Source: Streptomyces hawaiiensis (GTDB taxonomy: Bacteria; Actinomycetota; Actinomycetes; Streptomycetales; Streptomycetaceae). Taken from it: a DNA stretch of 64,000 nucleotides. A program made the position numbers and the translations under genes. The notes below the pieces were generated by a model, which saw nothing but the letters and a program-made list of their open reading frames with translations, did no database searches and had not been told where the DNA came from. Below are positions 36,647 through 46,064 of the stretch, piece after piece (the stretch's first letter is position 1; the number at the start of each line of letters is the position of its first letter). The stretch covers positions 2,232,001-2,296,000 of the forward strand of contig NZ_CP021978.1 in the NCBI RefSeq assembly GCF_004803895.1, written 5' to 3'.

Positions 36647-38602
36647 GTGGGGAAGAAGCGGACCGCGCCGGAGGTGTCCGAGTCGGAGCGGCTGCTCTTC
36701 GGCGGGCCGCTGCGCTACGACATGGGCTGGAGCCAGCACGCCGACGCGTTCCTGGAGCTGAACTTCCGCGCCATGATCACCCGGCTGCCGTCCCTGCTCG
36801 CGTCCAGCCTCAGGCTCGCCCGGCAGGCCGACCGGGCCGCAGCGCGGATCGTGCTGGCCGCCGAGGCGGGCCGGGGCGTGGCGCAGGCGGTGAGCCTGCT
36901 CGCGGTGAACAGTGTGCTGGCCGGGCTGATGGGCGGCGGCCCGATCGACGACCGGCTGCGCGGAGCCGTCCCCGCTCTGGTCACGGTGGCCGTCGTGATG
37001 TTCCTCGCGGCCCTGTTGCGGGCCGCGAGCACCTACGCCACGGGCCGGCTGGAGCCCAAGGTCGAGCGGGTGGCGACCGAGCGGTACCTGGAGCGGGCCG
37101 CGGCCGTGGAGCTGGCCGCGATCGAGGACCACGCCTTCCACAAGCTGCTGGACACCGCGCAGTACGGCGCCGCCTCCGCGCGCCGGATGATCTCCTACGG
37201 CACGCGCGTGATCAACGCGATGATCTCGCTGGTCGCGGCGGCGGGCGTGCTGACCGTGCTGCACCCGGCCCTGCTGCCGTTGCTGGTCACGATGACCCTG
37301 CCGAGCGCCTGGAGCGCGCTGACCGTCGCCCGGCGGCGCTACGAGTCCTTCCACGCCTGGGTGCAGCACGTCCGCGCGGGCCGGCTGCTCGGCAACCTGC
37401 TGATCGAGCCCGAGGCGGCCCCCGAGATCCGGGTGCACGGGGTGGGCTCCTTCCTGCTGCGGCACTTTCGCGCGATGTCGGAGACGGCCGAGGCCGAGCA
37501 GGCCCGCCTGGCGGAGCTCGCCGCGCGCACGGGCCTGATCGCGGCGGCGTTCACGGGCCTGGCGACGGTGGCGACGTACGCGACGCTGGGCGGGCTGCTG
37601 CTGGCGGGGGCGATGGCGCTGTCGGTGGCGGGTACGGCCGTGATCGCGATCCGGACCGGCTCGCAGAGCCTCGACACGCTCGTGGTGGAGGTCAACGCGC
37701 TGCACGAGGAGGCGCTCTTCGTGGGCGACCTGCAGCGGCTGTACACCGAGGCGGACCAGTGGGCGATCCCTGCGGGCGGCGCTCCGCTGCCGGAGGATCC
37801 GCGCGAGATCCGCTTCGAGAACGTCACGTTCCGCTACCCGGGCGACTCGGCCAGCCCCGCTCTCGACGACGTGACGCTCGACCTGCCGCTGGGCCGGATC
37901 ATCGCTCTGGTCGGCGAGAACGGCTCCGGCAAGACGACCCTGGTCAAGCTGCTCGCCGGGCTCTACAAGCCGGAGCGTGGGCGGATCCTGTGGGACGGCG
38001 TGGACGCGGCGACCGCGGACCGGCACCGGCTGGCCGAGCGGATCGCGATGGTGGCGCAGGACTTCAAGCGGTGGCCGTTCACGGCCCGGGTGAACATCGC
38101 CCTGGGGCGCACCTCGGCGCCGGTGTGCGAGGACCGGCTGGCCGCGTCGGTCGCCGAGGCCGGGGCGGAGACGGTGGTCGCGGACCTGCCGCGCGGGCTG
38201 GACACCCTGCTCGCCCGCGACTTCAGCGGCGGGCACGAACTGTCGGGCGGCCAGTGGCAGCGGCTGGGCATCGCCCGGGCGGCCTATCGCGGGGGCCGCA
38301 TCCTGATCGTGGACGAGCCGACGGCGGCCCTGGACGCCCGGGCCGAGCTGGAGGTCTTCGAGCGGATCCGCGCCCTGGCCGGCAGCGGCCAGACGGTCGT
38401 ACTGATCACGCACCGGCTGGCGTCCGTACGGCACGCGGATCTGGTGCACGTCCTGGACCAGGGCCGGCTCGTGGAGTCCGGGACACCGGAGGAGCTGCTG
38501 GCGACCGGTGGGCTCTACGCCGAGCTGTACGCGCTCCAGGCGGAGCAGTTCGCCTCGGCACCCGCGCCGGTCAGGAAGGTGCCGTCGCCGAAGGCGGGCT
38601 GA
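36647..38602 (+). CDS. ABC exporter, fused membrane and ATPase domains
   Basis: A 651-aa half-transporter. The N-terminal half has about six membrane segments (VSLLAVNSVLAGLMGGG, ALVTVAVVMFLAALLRAAS, VAAAGVLTVLHPALLPLLV and others). The C-terminal ATPase has ALVGENGSGKTTLVKLLAGL, VAQDFKRWPFTARVNIALG, ELSGGQWQRLGIARA, ILIVDEPTAALDARAE and the switch His LITHRLASV. It would work as a homodimer to export a lipid, peptide or drug; the substrate is unknown. GTG 36647 is preferred because GGAGG lies 9 bases upstream; a GTG at 36602 would add 15 residues. Confidence 0.9.
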   Translation: MGKKRTAPEVSESERLLFGGPLRYDMGWSQHADAFLELNFRAMITRLPSLLASSLRLARQADRAAARIVLAAEAGRGVAQAVSLLAVNSVLAGLMGGGPIDDRLRGAVPALVTVAVVMFLAALLRAASTYATGRLEPKVERVATERYLERAAAVELAAIEDHAFHKLLDTAQYGAASARRMISYGTRVINAMISLVAAAGVLTVLHPALLPLLVTMTLPSAWSALTVARRRYESFHAWVQHVRAGRLLGNLLIEPEAAPEIRVHGVGSFLLRHFRAMSETAEAEQARLAELAARTGLIAAAFTGLATVATYATLGGLLLAGAMALSVAGTAVIAIRTGSQSLDTLVVEVNALHEEALFVGDLQRLYTEADQWAIPAGGAPLPEDPREIRFENVTFRYPGDSASPALDDVTLDLPLGRIIALVGENGSGKTTLVKLLAGLYKPERGRILWDGVDAATADRHRLAERIAMVAQDFKRWPFTARVNIALGRTSAPVCEDRLAASVAEAGAETVVADLPRGLDTLLARDFSGGHELSGGQWQRLGIARAAYRGGRILIVDEPTAALDARAELEVFERIRALAGSGQTVVLITHRLASVRHADLVHVLDQGRLVESGTPEELLATGGLYAELYALQAEQFASAPAPVRKVPSPKAG

Positions 38603-38611
38603 GGGCACACG

Positions 38612-38794
38612 TCAGGCCGTGGCGTCGGCCACGTCCCCGCTGCGCACGATCACCAGGAACATGTCCGTGGCGAGGTCCATCACAACCTCGGCAGGCAGGC
38701 CCTCGCTGCGCCGCGCCTGCGCGAACTCCTCCGCAGGCCAGGAGCCACGCGGCCCACCGGCGGGAAAGCGCTCGAGCACCGTTCGCCCGTTCAC
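38612..38794 (-). CDS. Small conserved-looking hypothetical protein
   Basis: A 60-aa protein beginning MNGRTVLERFPAGGPRGSWPAEEFAQARR and continuing EGLPAEVVMDLATDMFLVIV. GTG 38794 has an ideal GGAGGT site 6 bases upstream, and the protein composition is balanced rather than Arg/Pro-rich, so I accept it as a real gene. Function unknown. Its stop lies 9 bases from the ABC gene stop, on the opposite strand. Confidence 0.7.
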   Translation of the reverse strand: MNGRTVLERFPAGGPRGSWPAEEFAQARRSEGLPAEVVMDLATDMFLVIVRSGDVADATA

Positions 38795-39070
38795 CCTGCA
38801 CCTCCATGTAGCGCTGTACTCGTAGAGTTAAACGCCAACCATGGGGTGAACGGCTCGCGAAGTGACGGTACTGAGACGTAGTTGACACGTGTTCACCGCC
38901 TAGTGTGACCAACCTCTCAGCCTCTTGGCGCATGTGCTCACTTTACGTATCTGTCGCCGCACTCGTCGTGATACCGGATGCGCTCACTTCCCGCAGGCGC
39001 CCCAAAGGCCCACGCGCGCCCCTGGGCTCCTCCCACTCCCTCCTGCCGGCTGGAACGTCTTCGCGTGCCG

Positions 39071-40435
39071 TCAGGTGTCGTACCGCTGGACGCGCCGGCC
39101 GTGGCTGCGGTCGACGAGCGCGGGCAGCCGCTCTTCCAGCTCCCGTACCACCGCCGGGACGTCGATCGTCAGCAGTTCCCGGTCACGCATCAGGATCCGC
39201 CCGTCGACGATCGTGGTGCGGACGTCGGCGGAGCGTGCGCTGTGCACGAGGGTGGCGGCGAGGTCGTGGACGGGCTGGGTGTGCGGCCCGCTGAGGTCGA
39301 CCAGGACGATGTCGGCCCGCCGGCCGGGGGCGATGCTGCCGGCGCTGTCCCCGAGGCCCACGGCACGGGCGCTCTGCAGGGTGGCGTGGTGCAGGGCCTG
39401 GCGGGAGGTGAGCCGGCGGGGGTCGCCCTCGGCCGACTTCTGGACCAGCGCGGTGAGGGCCATGGACTCCCACACGTCGAGGGAGTTGTTGGAGGCGGCG
39501 CCGTCGGTGGCGAGTCCGACGTCGACGCCGATGTCGCGCAGGGCGCGGACGGGTGTGGTGTCGGGCCAGGCGAACTTGAGGTAGCCGCGGGGCGCGGTGG
39601 CGACGGCCTTACGACCGTCCGCCCGCTCCAGCAGGGGAAGGTCACTGTCGACGATGCCGGTGCCGTGGGCGAGGAGCAGGTCCGTGTGGAGGATGCCGGT
39701 GCGTTCCAGGACCTCGATCGGGGTCGCGCCGTGGCGGGCCAGACTGGCCTCGGTCTGGTCGCGGTTCTCGGCGGCGTGCAGGTGCACGGGCAGGCCGTGT
39801 GTGCGGGCGAGCTCGCCGGTGGCGGCGAGGTCGGTGTCGTCGACCGTGTAGGGGGCGTGGGGCGCGAGCGCGGTGGTGATCCGGCCGCCTGCCGCTCCTC
39901 GGTGCCGCAGCGCGAACTCCAGTGACCGCTCCCGGCCTTCGGGGCCCTGCGAGGAGAAGAACGCCTCGCCCAGCAGCGCCCGCATGCCGCAGTCCGCGAC
40001 CACGCGGGCCACCGCGTCCATGGCGAAGTAGTGGTCGGCGAAGCAGGTGACGCCCGCGCGGATCATCTCGGCGCAGGCGAGCCGCGCGCCCAACTCGACG
40101 TCCCGCGCCGTGAGGTTGGACTCGACCGGCCAGACGACGTCGTTGAACCACTCCTCGGTGGGGAGGTCCTCGGCGAGGCCGCGCAGCGAGACCATCGGCG
40201 CGTGGGTGTGACAGTTGATCAGGCCGGGCAGGGCGACCTGGCCGGGGGCGTCGATCCGCTCGGCGGCGGACAGGTGCGCGGCCTCGGCGGTGGTCGTGAC
40301 CGCCTCGACGACGCCGTTCCGTACGACGATCGCGGCGTCCTGCGCGAACCCGATCCGCTCTTGATCGTCGTGCACGAGGACGGTACATGCGCTGATGATG
40401 AGGTCGGCGGGACTGTCCGCGGCAGAAGGCGTCAT
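39071..40435 (-). CDS. Amidohydrolase / nucleobase-type deaminase (TrzN/SsnA/MtaD group)
   Basis: A 454-aa TIM-barrel metal hydrolase with the small beta domain split around it. Metal ligands are visible in GLINCHTHAPMVSLRG (HxH), HLHAAENRDQTE (His) and LATDGAASNNSLD (Asp). The lid region THAPMVSLRGLAEDLPTEEWFND resembles S-adenosylhomocysteine, 5'-methylthioadenosine and 8-oxoguanine deaminases. The exact substrate is not determined. Start: ATG 40435, or the adjacent GTG 40438. No ribosome site is evident. Confidence 0.87.
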   Translation of the reverse strand: MTPSAADSPADLIISACTVLVHDDQERIGFAQDAAIVVRNGVVEAVTTTAEAAHLSAAERIDAPGQVALPGLINCHTHAPMVSLRGLAEDLPTEEWFNDVVWPVESNLTARDVELGARLACAEMIRAGVTCFADHYFAMDAVARVVADCGMRALLGEAFFSSQGPEGRERSLEFALRHRGAAGGRITTALAPHAPYTVDDTDLAATGELARTHGLPVHLHAAENRDQTEASLARHGATPIEVLERTGILHTDLLLAHGTGIVDSDLPLLERADGRKAVATAPRGYLKFAWPDTTPVRALRDIGVDVGLATDGAASNNSLDVWESMALTALVQKSAEGDPRRLTSRQALHHATLQSARAVGLGDSAGSIAPGRRADIVLVDLSGPHTQPVHDLAATLVHSARSADVRTTIVDGRILMRDRELLTIDVPAVVRELEERLPALVDRSHGRRVQRYDT

Positions 40436-40569
40436 CACGCCAACGTACGACGGCGTCGTAGGGCGGCATGAGCCGAACCGCGCATCCCGTCACGGCTCTG
40501 TCGCGGGGCGGGCCGGGCGCGCACCCTGGCCCCACCACCCCGTCTGTCGGCTTCTGAAAGGAGCCCGGC

Positions 40570-41517
40570 ATGCTCCTCGGCACCTGGAATCTGGAGAACC
40601 TCTACCGGCCCGGCGGCCCGTACGGCCCGAAGGACGAGGGCGCCTACGAGGCGAAGCTCGCCGCGCTCGCCGCCGTGATCACGGAACTCGATCCGACCCT
40701 GCTCGGCGTGCAGGAGGTCGGAGACCCCGAGGCACTGAAGGACCTGGCCGGGATGCTCGACGAGGACTGGCATGTCGCCCTGTCAGAGCACGCGGACAGC
40801 CGGGGCATACGGGTCGGGTTCCTGAGCCGTATGCCCCTGACGGTCGTGGCGGACACAACGGCGTTCCCGGCGAAGCTGCACCCCGTGCAGGCGGACGACT
40901 CGGGGCTGACGGTGACGCGGGCGGGGCGGGGCCTGCTGGCCGTGGAGGCCGGGGACGGGCCGCTGCGGGTGGCCGTCTGCCACCTGAAGTCGAAGCTGCT
41001 GTCGTATCCGAACGGCCGGTTCCAGCCGCGCGACGAGGGCGAACGGGCCCGTTACGGCGCCTATGCCCTGTACCGGCGGGCCGCCGAGGCGACGGCGCTG
41101 CGCGCACTCGCGGACGAGTTGCTGGCCGGTGACGGGCGGGCGCGGGACGTCGCCGTGCTGGGTGACCTGAACGACGAGGTGCGGGCGGCGACCACGCAGA
41201 TCCTGCTCGGCCCGCCCGGCTCGGAGATCGGCACACCGGGCTACGACCGGGCCGACGGGGGCGACGCGACGCGGCTGTGGGACGTGGCCCCGCTCATCCC
41301 GCCCGGGCAGCGCTGGTCCCGGGTGAACTCCGGGCGGCGCGAGCTGATCGACCACGTGCTGCTGAGCCACCGGCTGGTGCACCGGGCGACGGCGGCGGGC
41401 ACGGGCCTGCCCGGCGAGGGCCCGCCCGGCCTGCCGTCGGTCGGCCCGGATCCGGCGGAGCGCCGCGGCGAGCCCGGGTCGGACCACGCTCCGGTGTGGG
41501 TACGGATCGGCGGCTGA
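40570..41517 (+). CDS. Endonuclease/exonuclease/phosphatase-family protein
   Basis: A 315-aa EEP-fold phosphoesterase. Motifs in order: GTWNLENLYRP (Asn), LLGVQEVGDPEAL (catalytic Glu), RVAVCHLKSKL (His), VAVLGDLNDE (Asp and Asn) and GSDHAPVWV (Asp-His). The family includes DNases, sphingomyelinases and inositol phosphatases, and the sequence does not settle which. No signal peptide is present, so it is cytoplasmic. A strong AAAGGAG site lies 7 bases before ATG 40570. Confidence 0.9.
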   Translation: MLLGTWNLENLYRPGGPYGPKDEGAYEAKLAALAAVITELDPTLLGVQEVGDPEALKDLAGMLDEDWHVALSEHADSRGIRVGFLSRMPLTVVADTTAFPAKLHPVQADDSGLTVTRAGRGLLAVEAGDGPLRVAVCHLKSKLLSYPNGRFQPRDEGERARYGAYALYRRAAEATALRALADELLAGDGRARDVAVLGDLNDEVRAATTQILLGPPGSEIGTPGYDRADGGDATRLWDVAPLIPPGQRWSRVNSGRRELIDHVLLSHRLVHRATAAGTGLPGEGPPGLPSVGPDPAERRGEPGSDHAPVWVRIGG

Positions 41518-41621
41518 GCACGCGGCCGGTGCCCGGGGCCTGCTGGGATCAGGGGCGCGGAGGCGGCGACCCGGCGGCGATGCCGACGCGAGACGGCGAC
41601 CCGGCGACAGTGCCGGACGCG

Positions 41622-43514
41622 CTATCCGGCGAGGGGTGTCCCAGGCGGCCGTAGTCCCATCCGCTCTCCGCGCCCGGCGAGTTCGGTGAGGACGGATGCG
41701 AGGCGTTCCCTGTGGCGAGGGCCGATCCGACCCGTGTCGTCGAGGTGCACGGCGCAGGCGGTCGTGGTGTCGACGAGGCGTTCGAGGAGGTGGGCCACCT
41801 CGTCCGCGCCCTCCGTGTGCCGAGCCAGGGCGGGCAGTTCGTGCGCGGAGAGGGAGATGGCCGAGCGGGCCTCGGCCAGGGTGCGGTAGGCCTCGCGGCG
41901 CAGGGTCCAGCGGGTGGCGCGGTGGTCGGACGGAGTGCCCGAGGTCCCGATGCGCGGCGCTTCGGCCTCGGCGAGCACGTGCGTGAGGTAGGCGTACGCG
42001 GCCTCGCTCGCCGCCGTGAGCCGGGCGCGCACTCCCCCGCCGCGCTGGCCGGGCATCGGCAGGTGCCCGACGATCAGCACGATCGCGCAGGCCAGCAGCG
42101 TCTCGCCGATCCGTCCGGCGGAGGCCTGGGGCTCGCCGCCGACCATGACGAGCGCGAGGACCAGGACGGTGGCGACGGCGGTCTGGGCCGCGAAGTGCCG
42201 GGTGGCGACGGGTATGAGCGCTCCGCTGAGGGCGACGAGCGCGATGAGCCCTTCCGGGCGGGGCAGGACGGCTGCGAGCGCCGCGAAGAGCAGCGCCCCG
42301 AAGACGGTTCCGGCGGCCCGGTTCAGCACGCGCGAGGCCAGCGGCCCCAGGTCGGGCTTGACCAGGAACACGGCGGTGGCGGGCAGCCAGTACCAGTGCT
42401 CGTGCTGCCCGTACCACTGCGACCGGTGCAGGGCCTGGGCGACCGCCGAGCTTGCCCCGAAGCAGAGGGCGACGCGGAGCCCGTACTCGCGTCCGGCACT
42501 GCCGAAGGCGGCCCGCAGCCGGTCCCCGGCGCTGCGGGGCCGGGTGTGCAGATCGCCGCCCCCGCCCTGGTCGAACACCTCGGCGGCCTGCAGGAGGGCG
42601 TCGTCCAGGGCACGCAGGGCGGGCGCCGAACGGGACGGTGCGGGCAGCGGCCCGGTGTGGGAGTTGCCGCGTACGGCGGCGGCCAGCCGCCGGGGGCCTG
42701 CGGAGGCCCGCTCGGCGACGGTCTCCTCGGCCCAGGCTAGGGCGGTGGCGGCCTCGGCGAGGGGCAGGGCCGCGGCGTACTGCGCGTGCAGCCGCCGCTC
42801 GGTGGAGGAGGCGGCGTACCTCCGCAGGCGGGGTCCGGCGAGGGCGTCCTGGGCGTGGTCGAGGGCGGCGGTCAGGGCGGCCCGGCGGCGGATGGCGTCC
42901 GGCCCGCCGACGGCGTCGAGCAGTTCGGCGACGGCCTCGTACACACCGGCCACGGCCTCGCGCTCCCCGTCGAACCGGAAGTCACCGGCGAGGGAGCCGG
43001 GCGTGGGCAGGGCGAGCCGCAGCACGAGCAGCCACCCCGCCCCGGCGAGATAGGCGAGCGCCCGTTCCCATCCCGGCTCCGGCAGGGGCATCCCGGCGCC
43101 GATCGCCGCGCCGACGAGCAGCTGCGTCCCGACGGCGGACGCGACGGGCCCGACGGCGCTCATCCCCCCGGCGACCAGCCCGACGGCCGTGAGCACCACG
43201 GTCAGCACCACCGCCCCGGTCTCCTGCCCGGTGTACGTCCCGACGACGAGCCCCAGCGCACCGCCCAGGGCGGGCACTCCGATGCGCTTGACCGAGACGC
43301 GCCGGCTCCCGGGCCGGTCGTTGATCCCGGCGAGCATGGCGGCGACGGCGGCGACGACGCCGAGGGAGGTGAGACCGGTCTGCACGGCCACGAGCAGCAG
43401 GGGCCCGGCGGACAGGGCCCCTCGCGTCACCGCGCTCCAGGGCACGGGCCCCCGCTGAGCACGCAGGGCGTGCGCGAGCCAGGGCGGAAGATGCGGGGCG
43501 ATGCGGCGGGACAC
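41622..43514 (-). CDS. FUSC-family membrane protein (aromatic acid exporter-like)
   Basis: A 630-aa protein with two clusters of about five membrane segments each. The first is near residues 30-150 (GALSAGPLLLVAVQTGLTSLG, ALGGALGLVVGTYTGQETGAVVL). The second is near 340-480 (HEHWYWLPATAVFLVKPDLGPLASRVLNRAAGTVFGALLF). The latter is the FUSC signature. A soluble middle part and a helical C-terminal tail separate them. Homologues (YccS, AaeB) export aromatic carboxylates or act on the envelope. GTG 43514 has AGGAG 7 bases upstream; a longer frame to 43670 has no support. Confidence 0.88.
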   Translation of the reverse strand: MSRRIAPHLPPWLAHALRAQRGPVPWSAVTRGALSAGPLLLVAVQTGLTSLGVVAAVAAMLAGINDRPGSRRVSVKRIGVPALGGALGLVVGTYTGQETGAVVLTVVLTAVGLVAGGMSAVGPVASAVGTQLLVGAAIGAGMPLPEPGWERALAYLAGAGWLLVLRLALPTPGSLAGDFRFDGEREAVAGVYEAVAELLDAVGGPDAIRRRAALTAALDHAQDALAGPRLRRYAASSTERRLHAQYAAALPLAEAATALAWAEETVAERASAGPRRLAAAVRGNSHTGPLPAPSRSAPALRALDDALLQAAEVFDQGGGGDLHTRPRSAGDRLRAAFGSAGREYGLRVALCFGASSAVAQALHRSQWYGQHEHWYWLPATAVFLVKPDLGPLASRVLNRAAGTVFGALLFAALAAVLPRPEGLIALVALSGALIPVATRHFAAQTAVATVLVLALVMVGGEPQASAGRIGETLLACAIVLIVGHLPMPGQRGGGVRARLTAASEAAYAYLTHVLAEAEAPRIGTSGTPSDHRATRWTLRREAYRTLAEARSAISLSAHELPALARHTEGADEVAHLLERLVDTTTACAVHLDDTGRIGPRHRERLASVLTELAGRGERMGLRPPGTPLAG

Positions 43515-43659
43515 GGGGCTCCTGTCGTCTCGACGAGGGCAGGGGTGAGCCTTCGGGCGACGGCGGCCGGGGCGGGGTGTGGCTGCCCACGGTAGGCGGG
43601 GTTCCTGGAGGTTAGGTTTCCGGAACGTGTCGGACGGGTCGAAAGCGGCGTTCTTTATG

Positions 43660-43700
43660 TACGTAATCAAGAACCGGCAGGTACGTGATCAAGAACCGGC
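43660..43700. repeat. Two 19-bp direct repeats in the FUSC/expansin divergent region
   Basis: TACGTRATCAAGAACCGGC occurs at 43660-43678 and 43682-43700, a 22-base period, with one mismatch (A/G). It lies midway between divergent starts and could be an operator for either gene. Confidence 0.7.
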
Positions 43701-43786
43701 CCCGGCAACCTTTCCGGGCCCGGCGGCCACTGTGAGTCGTGAGCGCGCGTTCTCCTGAACCACGCAAGGACTCGAAGGACTCATCC

Positions 43787-44725
43787 GTGGCATCCGCATC
43801 CCACCGCCGTCCCCTCCGCAAGCGGCGCACGGCCCTCTTCTGGGCCGTCGCCGTGGCAGCCGTGGGACTCCTCGTGTCCCTCGTGATCGCCCTGCGCCCC
43901 GGCGGCGAACCGGACACGGTACGGACGGCGGCCGGGGCGGCCACCAGCACCCGGCCGAGCGCCACGCCGACGACCCGCAAGCCCACACCGGCACCGCAGC
44001 CCTCCGCCTCCCCGACTGCGACGCCCACCCCGGCCACCACGCCGGCGCGGCCCTCGCCCACGCCCACCCGGTCGTCCGCGCCGCGCCCGGCGTCCGGCGC
44101 CGCGCCCCTGGCAGGACGGATCAAGCCCGGAACCACCTACAACGGCGTCGCCACCCACTACGACGCAAAGGACGGTGACGGCGCCTGCCTGTACGGTCCG
44201 AGCCCCGACCTCATGGTCGCGGCGATGAACCACGCCGACTACGAGACGTCCCGGGCGTGCGGGGCGTACGTCCTGGTCCGCGCCGCGAGCGGCGCCACTG
44301 TCACCGTCCGGATCACCAACGAGTGCCCGCTGCCCTGCGCCCCCGGCCAGCTCGACCTGAGCAAGGAGGCCTTCGCGAAGCTCGCCGGACTCTCCGCGGG
44401 CCGGATACCGATCACGTGGAGCCTGCTGAGCCCGGGCACGTCCGAGACGGTCTCGATCCGCTATAAGACCGGCTCCAGCCGCCACTGGTGCGGCATCCAG
44501 GCGCTCGGCCACCGCAACCCGCTGGCCCGGCTGGAGGTCAGGACCGGCAGCGGCTGGAGCCGGTTGACCCGCACCGAGTACAACTACTTCCTCTCCCCCG
44601 ACGGCACCGGCTGCGGCGGCTCGCTCAGGCTCACCGACATCTACGGCGAACAGCTCACCCTCGACGGCATCGCAATCCGCCCGGACACCGTCCAGCCGGC
44701 CCGCGCGCAGTTCACCCGGCGGTGA
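43787..44725 (+). CDS. Membrane-anchored expansin-like (double-psi beta-barrel) protein
   Basis: A 312-aa surface protein. A basic start and one membrane segment (ALFWAVAVAAVGLLVSLVIAL) are followed by a ~65-residue Thr/Pro/Ala linker. The RlpA-like barrel follows (TYNGVATHYDAKDGDGACLYG, MVAAMNHADYETSRACGAYVLVR, ITNECPLPCAPGQLDLSKEAF), with the Asp of LDLS typical of expansins. A second, CBM63-like domain is HWCGIQALGHRNPLARLEVR...YNYFL. It probably binds or loosens cell-wall or cellulose polymers. GTG 43787 has AAGGA 8 bases upstream; GTG 43739 is an alternative. Its end overlaps the convergent gene by 14 bases. Confidence 0.85.
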   Translation: MASASHRRPLRKRRTALFWAVAVAAVGLLVSLVIALRPGGEPDTVRTAAGAATSTRPSATPTTRKPTPAPQPSASPTATPTPATTPARPSPTPTRSSAPRPASGAAPLAGRIKPGTTYNGVATHYDAKDGDGACLYGPSPDLMVAAMNHADYETSRACGAYVLVRAASGATVTVRITNECPLPCAPGQLDLSKEAFAKLAGLSAGRIPITWSLLSPGTSETVSIRYKTGSSRHWCGIQALGHRNPLARLEVRTGSGWSRLTRTEYNYFLSPDGTGCGGSLRLTDIYGEQLTLDGIAIRPDTVQPARAQFTRR

Positions 44726-45491
44726 CGGCTCTCACGGCCCGCTCGAGGAGCGTCTCCGTGTCGGTGACGGCCTGGGTGAGCGCGGCCGGGCCGTCCGTGA
44801 GATCGCGTACGACCGCGTCCACCTCCCGCAACCCCGCCCGTGCCACCAGCCCCTTGTCGTTGGTGACCCACTCCCCGCGCGCCGCCAGCACCGCGTGTGC
44901 CGTCTGCGTCGTAGCGAGGGCGATCGCGCCGGCGACCTGGGTGACGGCGTCCTTCGGGGCGTGGCCGGCCTTGGCGTAGGCGAGGGTGGCCGCGGCCATG
45001 CCGTGCCAGTGGGCCGGGGCGCTTGCGCGCAGTGCCGGCGGATAGGCGCCCGGGCGCGGCAGGTCGCCCCGCAGCACCTTGTTGACGGCGAGTTCGGCGA
45101 CGAGCAGGTAGGTCGGGATGCCCGCCAGGTGGAACATGAGGGGTTCGACGCGGAAGCGGCCCTGCTCCGCCTCGGCCAGCTCGTGTTCGACGACGGCCAG
45201 ATCGCGGTAGTGGACGTCCACCGTCCTGCCCTCGATCGTCAGCCAGGCGCCTCCGTTGAAGACGCCGCCGCCCCAGGCGCCGATCTCGCAGACCTCGCCC
45301 TCCCAGCCGACCGCGCGGAGATCGGCCGGGTCGAAGCCGCCGCGGTAGTAGACCGCCAGGTCCCAGTCGCTGTCGGGCCGTTCGGTGCCCTGGGCCCGTG
45401 AGCCGCCGAGGGCGACGGCCTCGACGGCGGGCAGGGCGGCGAGGCGGTCGGCGGTGGTGGCGAGGAAGGCGTGGTCCGGGAGGGTGGGCAC
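44712..45491 (-). CDS. Nucleotidyltransferase-domain protein
   Basis: A 259-aa protein of the DNA polymerase beta-like nucleotidyltransferase fold. The active-site pattern is visible as ALGGSRAQG then DSDWDLAVYY, with the two metal-binding Asp residues, and a third acidic residue in RTVDVHYRD. The C-terminal helical part (VLRGDLPRPGAYPPAL, HWHGMAAATLAYAKAG) resembles substrate-binding domains of small nucleotidyltransferases such as aminoglycoside adenylyltransferases. The substrate is unknown. AGGAG precedes GTG 45491. Confidence 0.85.
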   Translation of the reverse strand: MPTLPDHAFLATTADRLAALPAVEAVALGGSRAQGTERPDSDWDLAVYYRGGFDPADLRAVGWEGEVCEIGAWGGGVFNGGAWLTIEGRTVDVHYRDLAVVEHELAEAEQGRFRVEPLMFHLAGIPTYLLVAELAVNKVLRGDLPRPGAYPPALRASAPAHWHGMAAATLAYAKAGHAPKDAVTQVAGAIALATTQTAHAVLAARGEWVTNDKGLVARAGLREVDAVVRDLTDGPAALTQAVTDTETLLERAVRAVTAG

Positions 45492-45637
45492 GGCGGGCTC
45501 CTGGGCAGGCGGGGGGTCCGGGGAAGCGTAGAGGGACGGCCTGGTCGCCGGAAACCGAAATACGGGTGCGTGCGCGTGCCGTGGTGCCCATGATCGGTGG
45601 GTTGTCCTGTCGCCACCCACAGATCGGAGACCCTCAC

Positions 45638-46051
45638 GTGATCCGCCGCGTCACCGTCCCGAGCCTCTTCCCGCCGCCCGCCTACTCCCACGTGTCCGTG
45701 GTCGAGGCCGGCACGCGGCTGGCGTTCCTCGCCGGGTCCGTACCGCTGGGCCCCGACGGCGCACTCGTCGGGCCCGGGGATCCGGTGCGGCAGGCGGAGC
45801 AGGTCATCGGCAATCTGCGGGAGCAACTGGCCGCCGTCGGGAGCGACCTGGCGCATGTCGTGGCGACCGAGGTGTACGTGGTGAGCGGTGAACCGGCCGT
45901 GCTGTCCGCCGTCTGGAGTGTGGTCGAGGCGTCCGGCCTCAGTACGGGCCCGCACTCGTCGACGCTGATCGGCGTGGCGTGTCTCGGGTACACGGGACAG
46001 CTGGTGGAGATTACGGCGACAGCCGTCGTACCCGAGGGGTCGTCCGCCTGA
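45638..46051 (+). CDS. RidA-family (YjgF/Rid) protein
   Basis: A 137-aa Rid-fold protein. RLAFLAGSVPLGPDGALVG, QAEQVIGNLREQLAAVGSDLAHVV and STLIGVACLGYTGQLVEITATAVV follow the family core. The position where RidA deaminases have the catalytic Arg (in the R-x-x-V/C-V segment) reads STLIGVACL, so the imine-deaminase Arg appears absent and it may belong to another Rid subgroup. GGAG lies 7 bases before GTG 45638. It precedes the broken carbonic-anhydrase gene by 13 bases. Confidence 0.82.
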   Translation: MIRRVTVPSLFPPPAYSHVSVVEAGTRLAFLAGSVPLGPDGALVGPGDPVRQAEQVIGNLREQLAAVGSDLAHVVATEVYVVSGEPAVLSAVWSVVEASGLSTGPHSSTLIGVACLGYTGQLVEITATAVVPEGSSA

Positions 46052-46064
46052 GGAGAGTCCCCTG

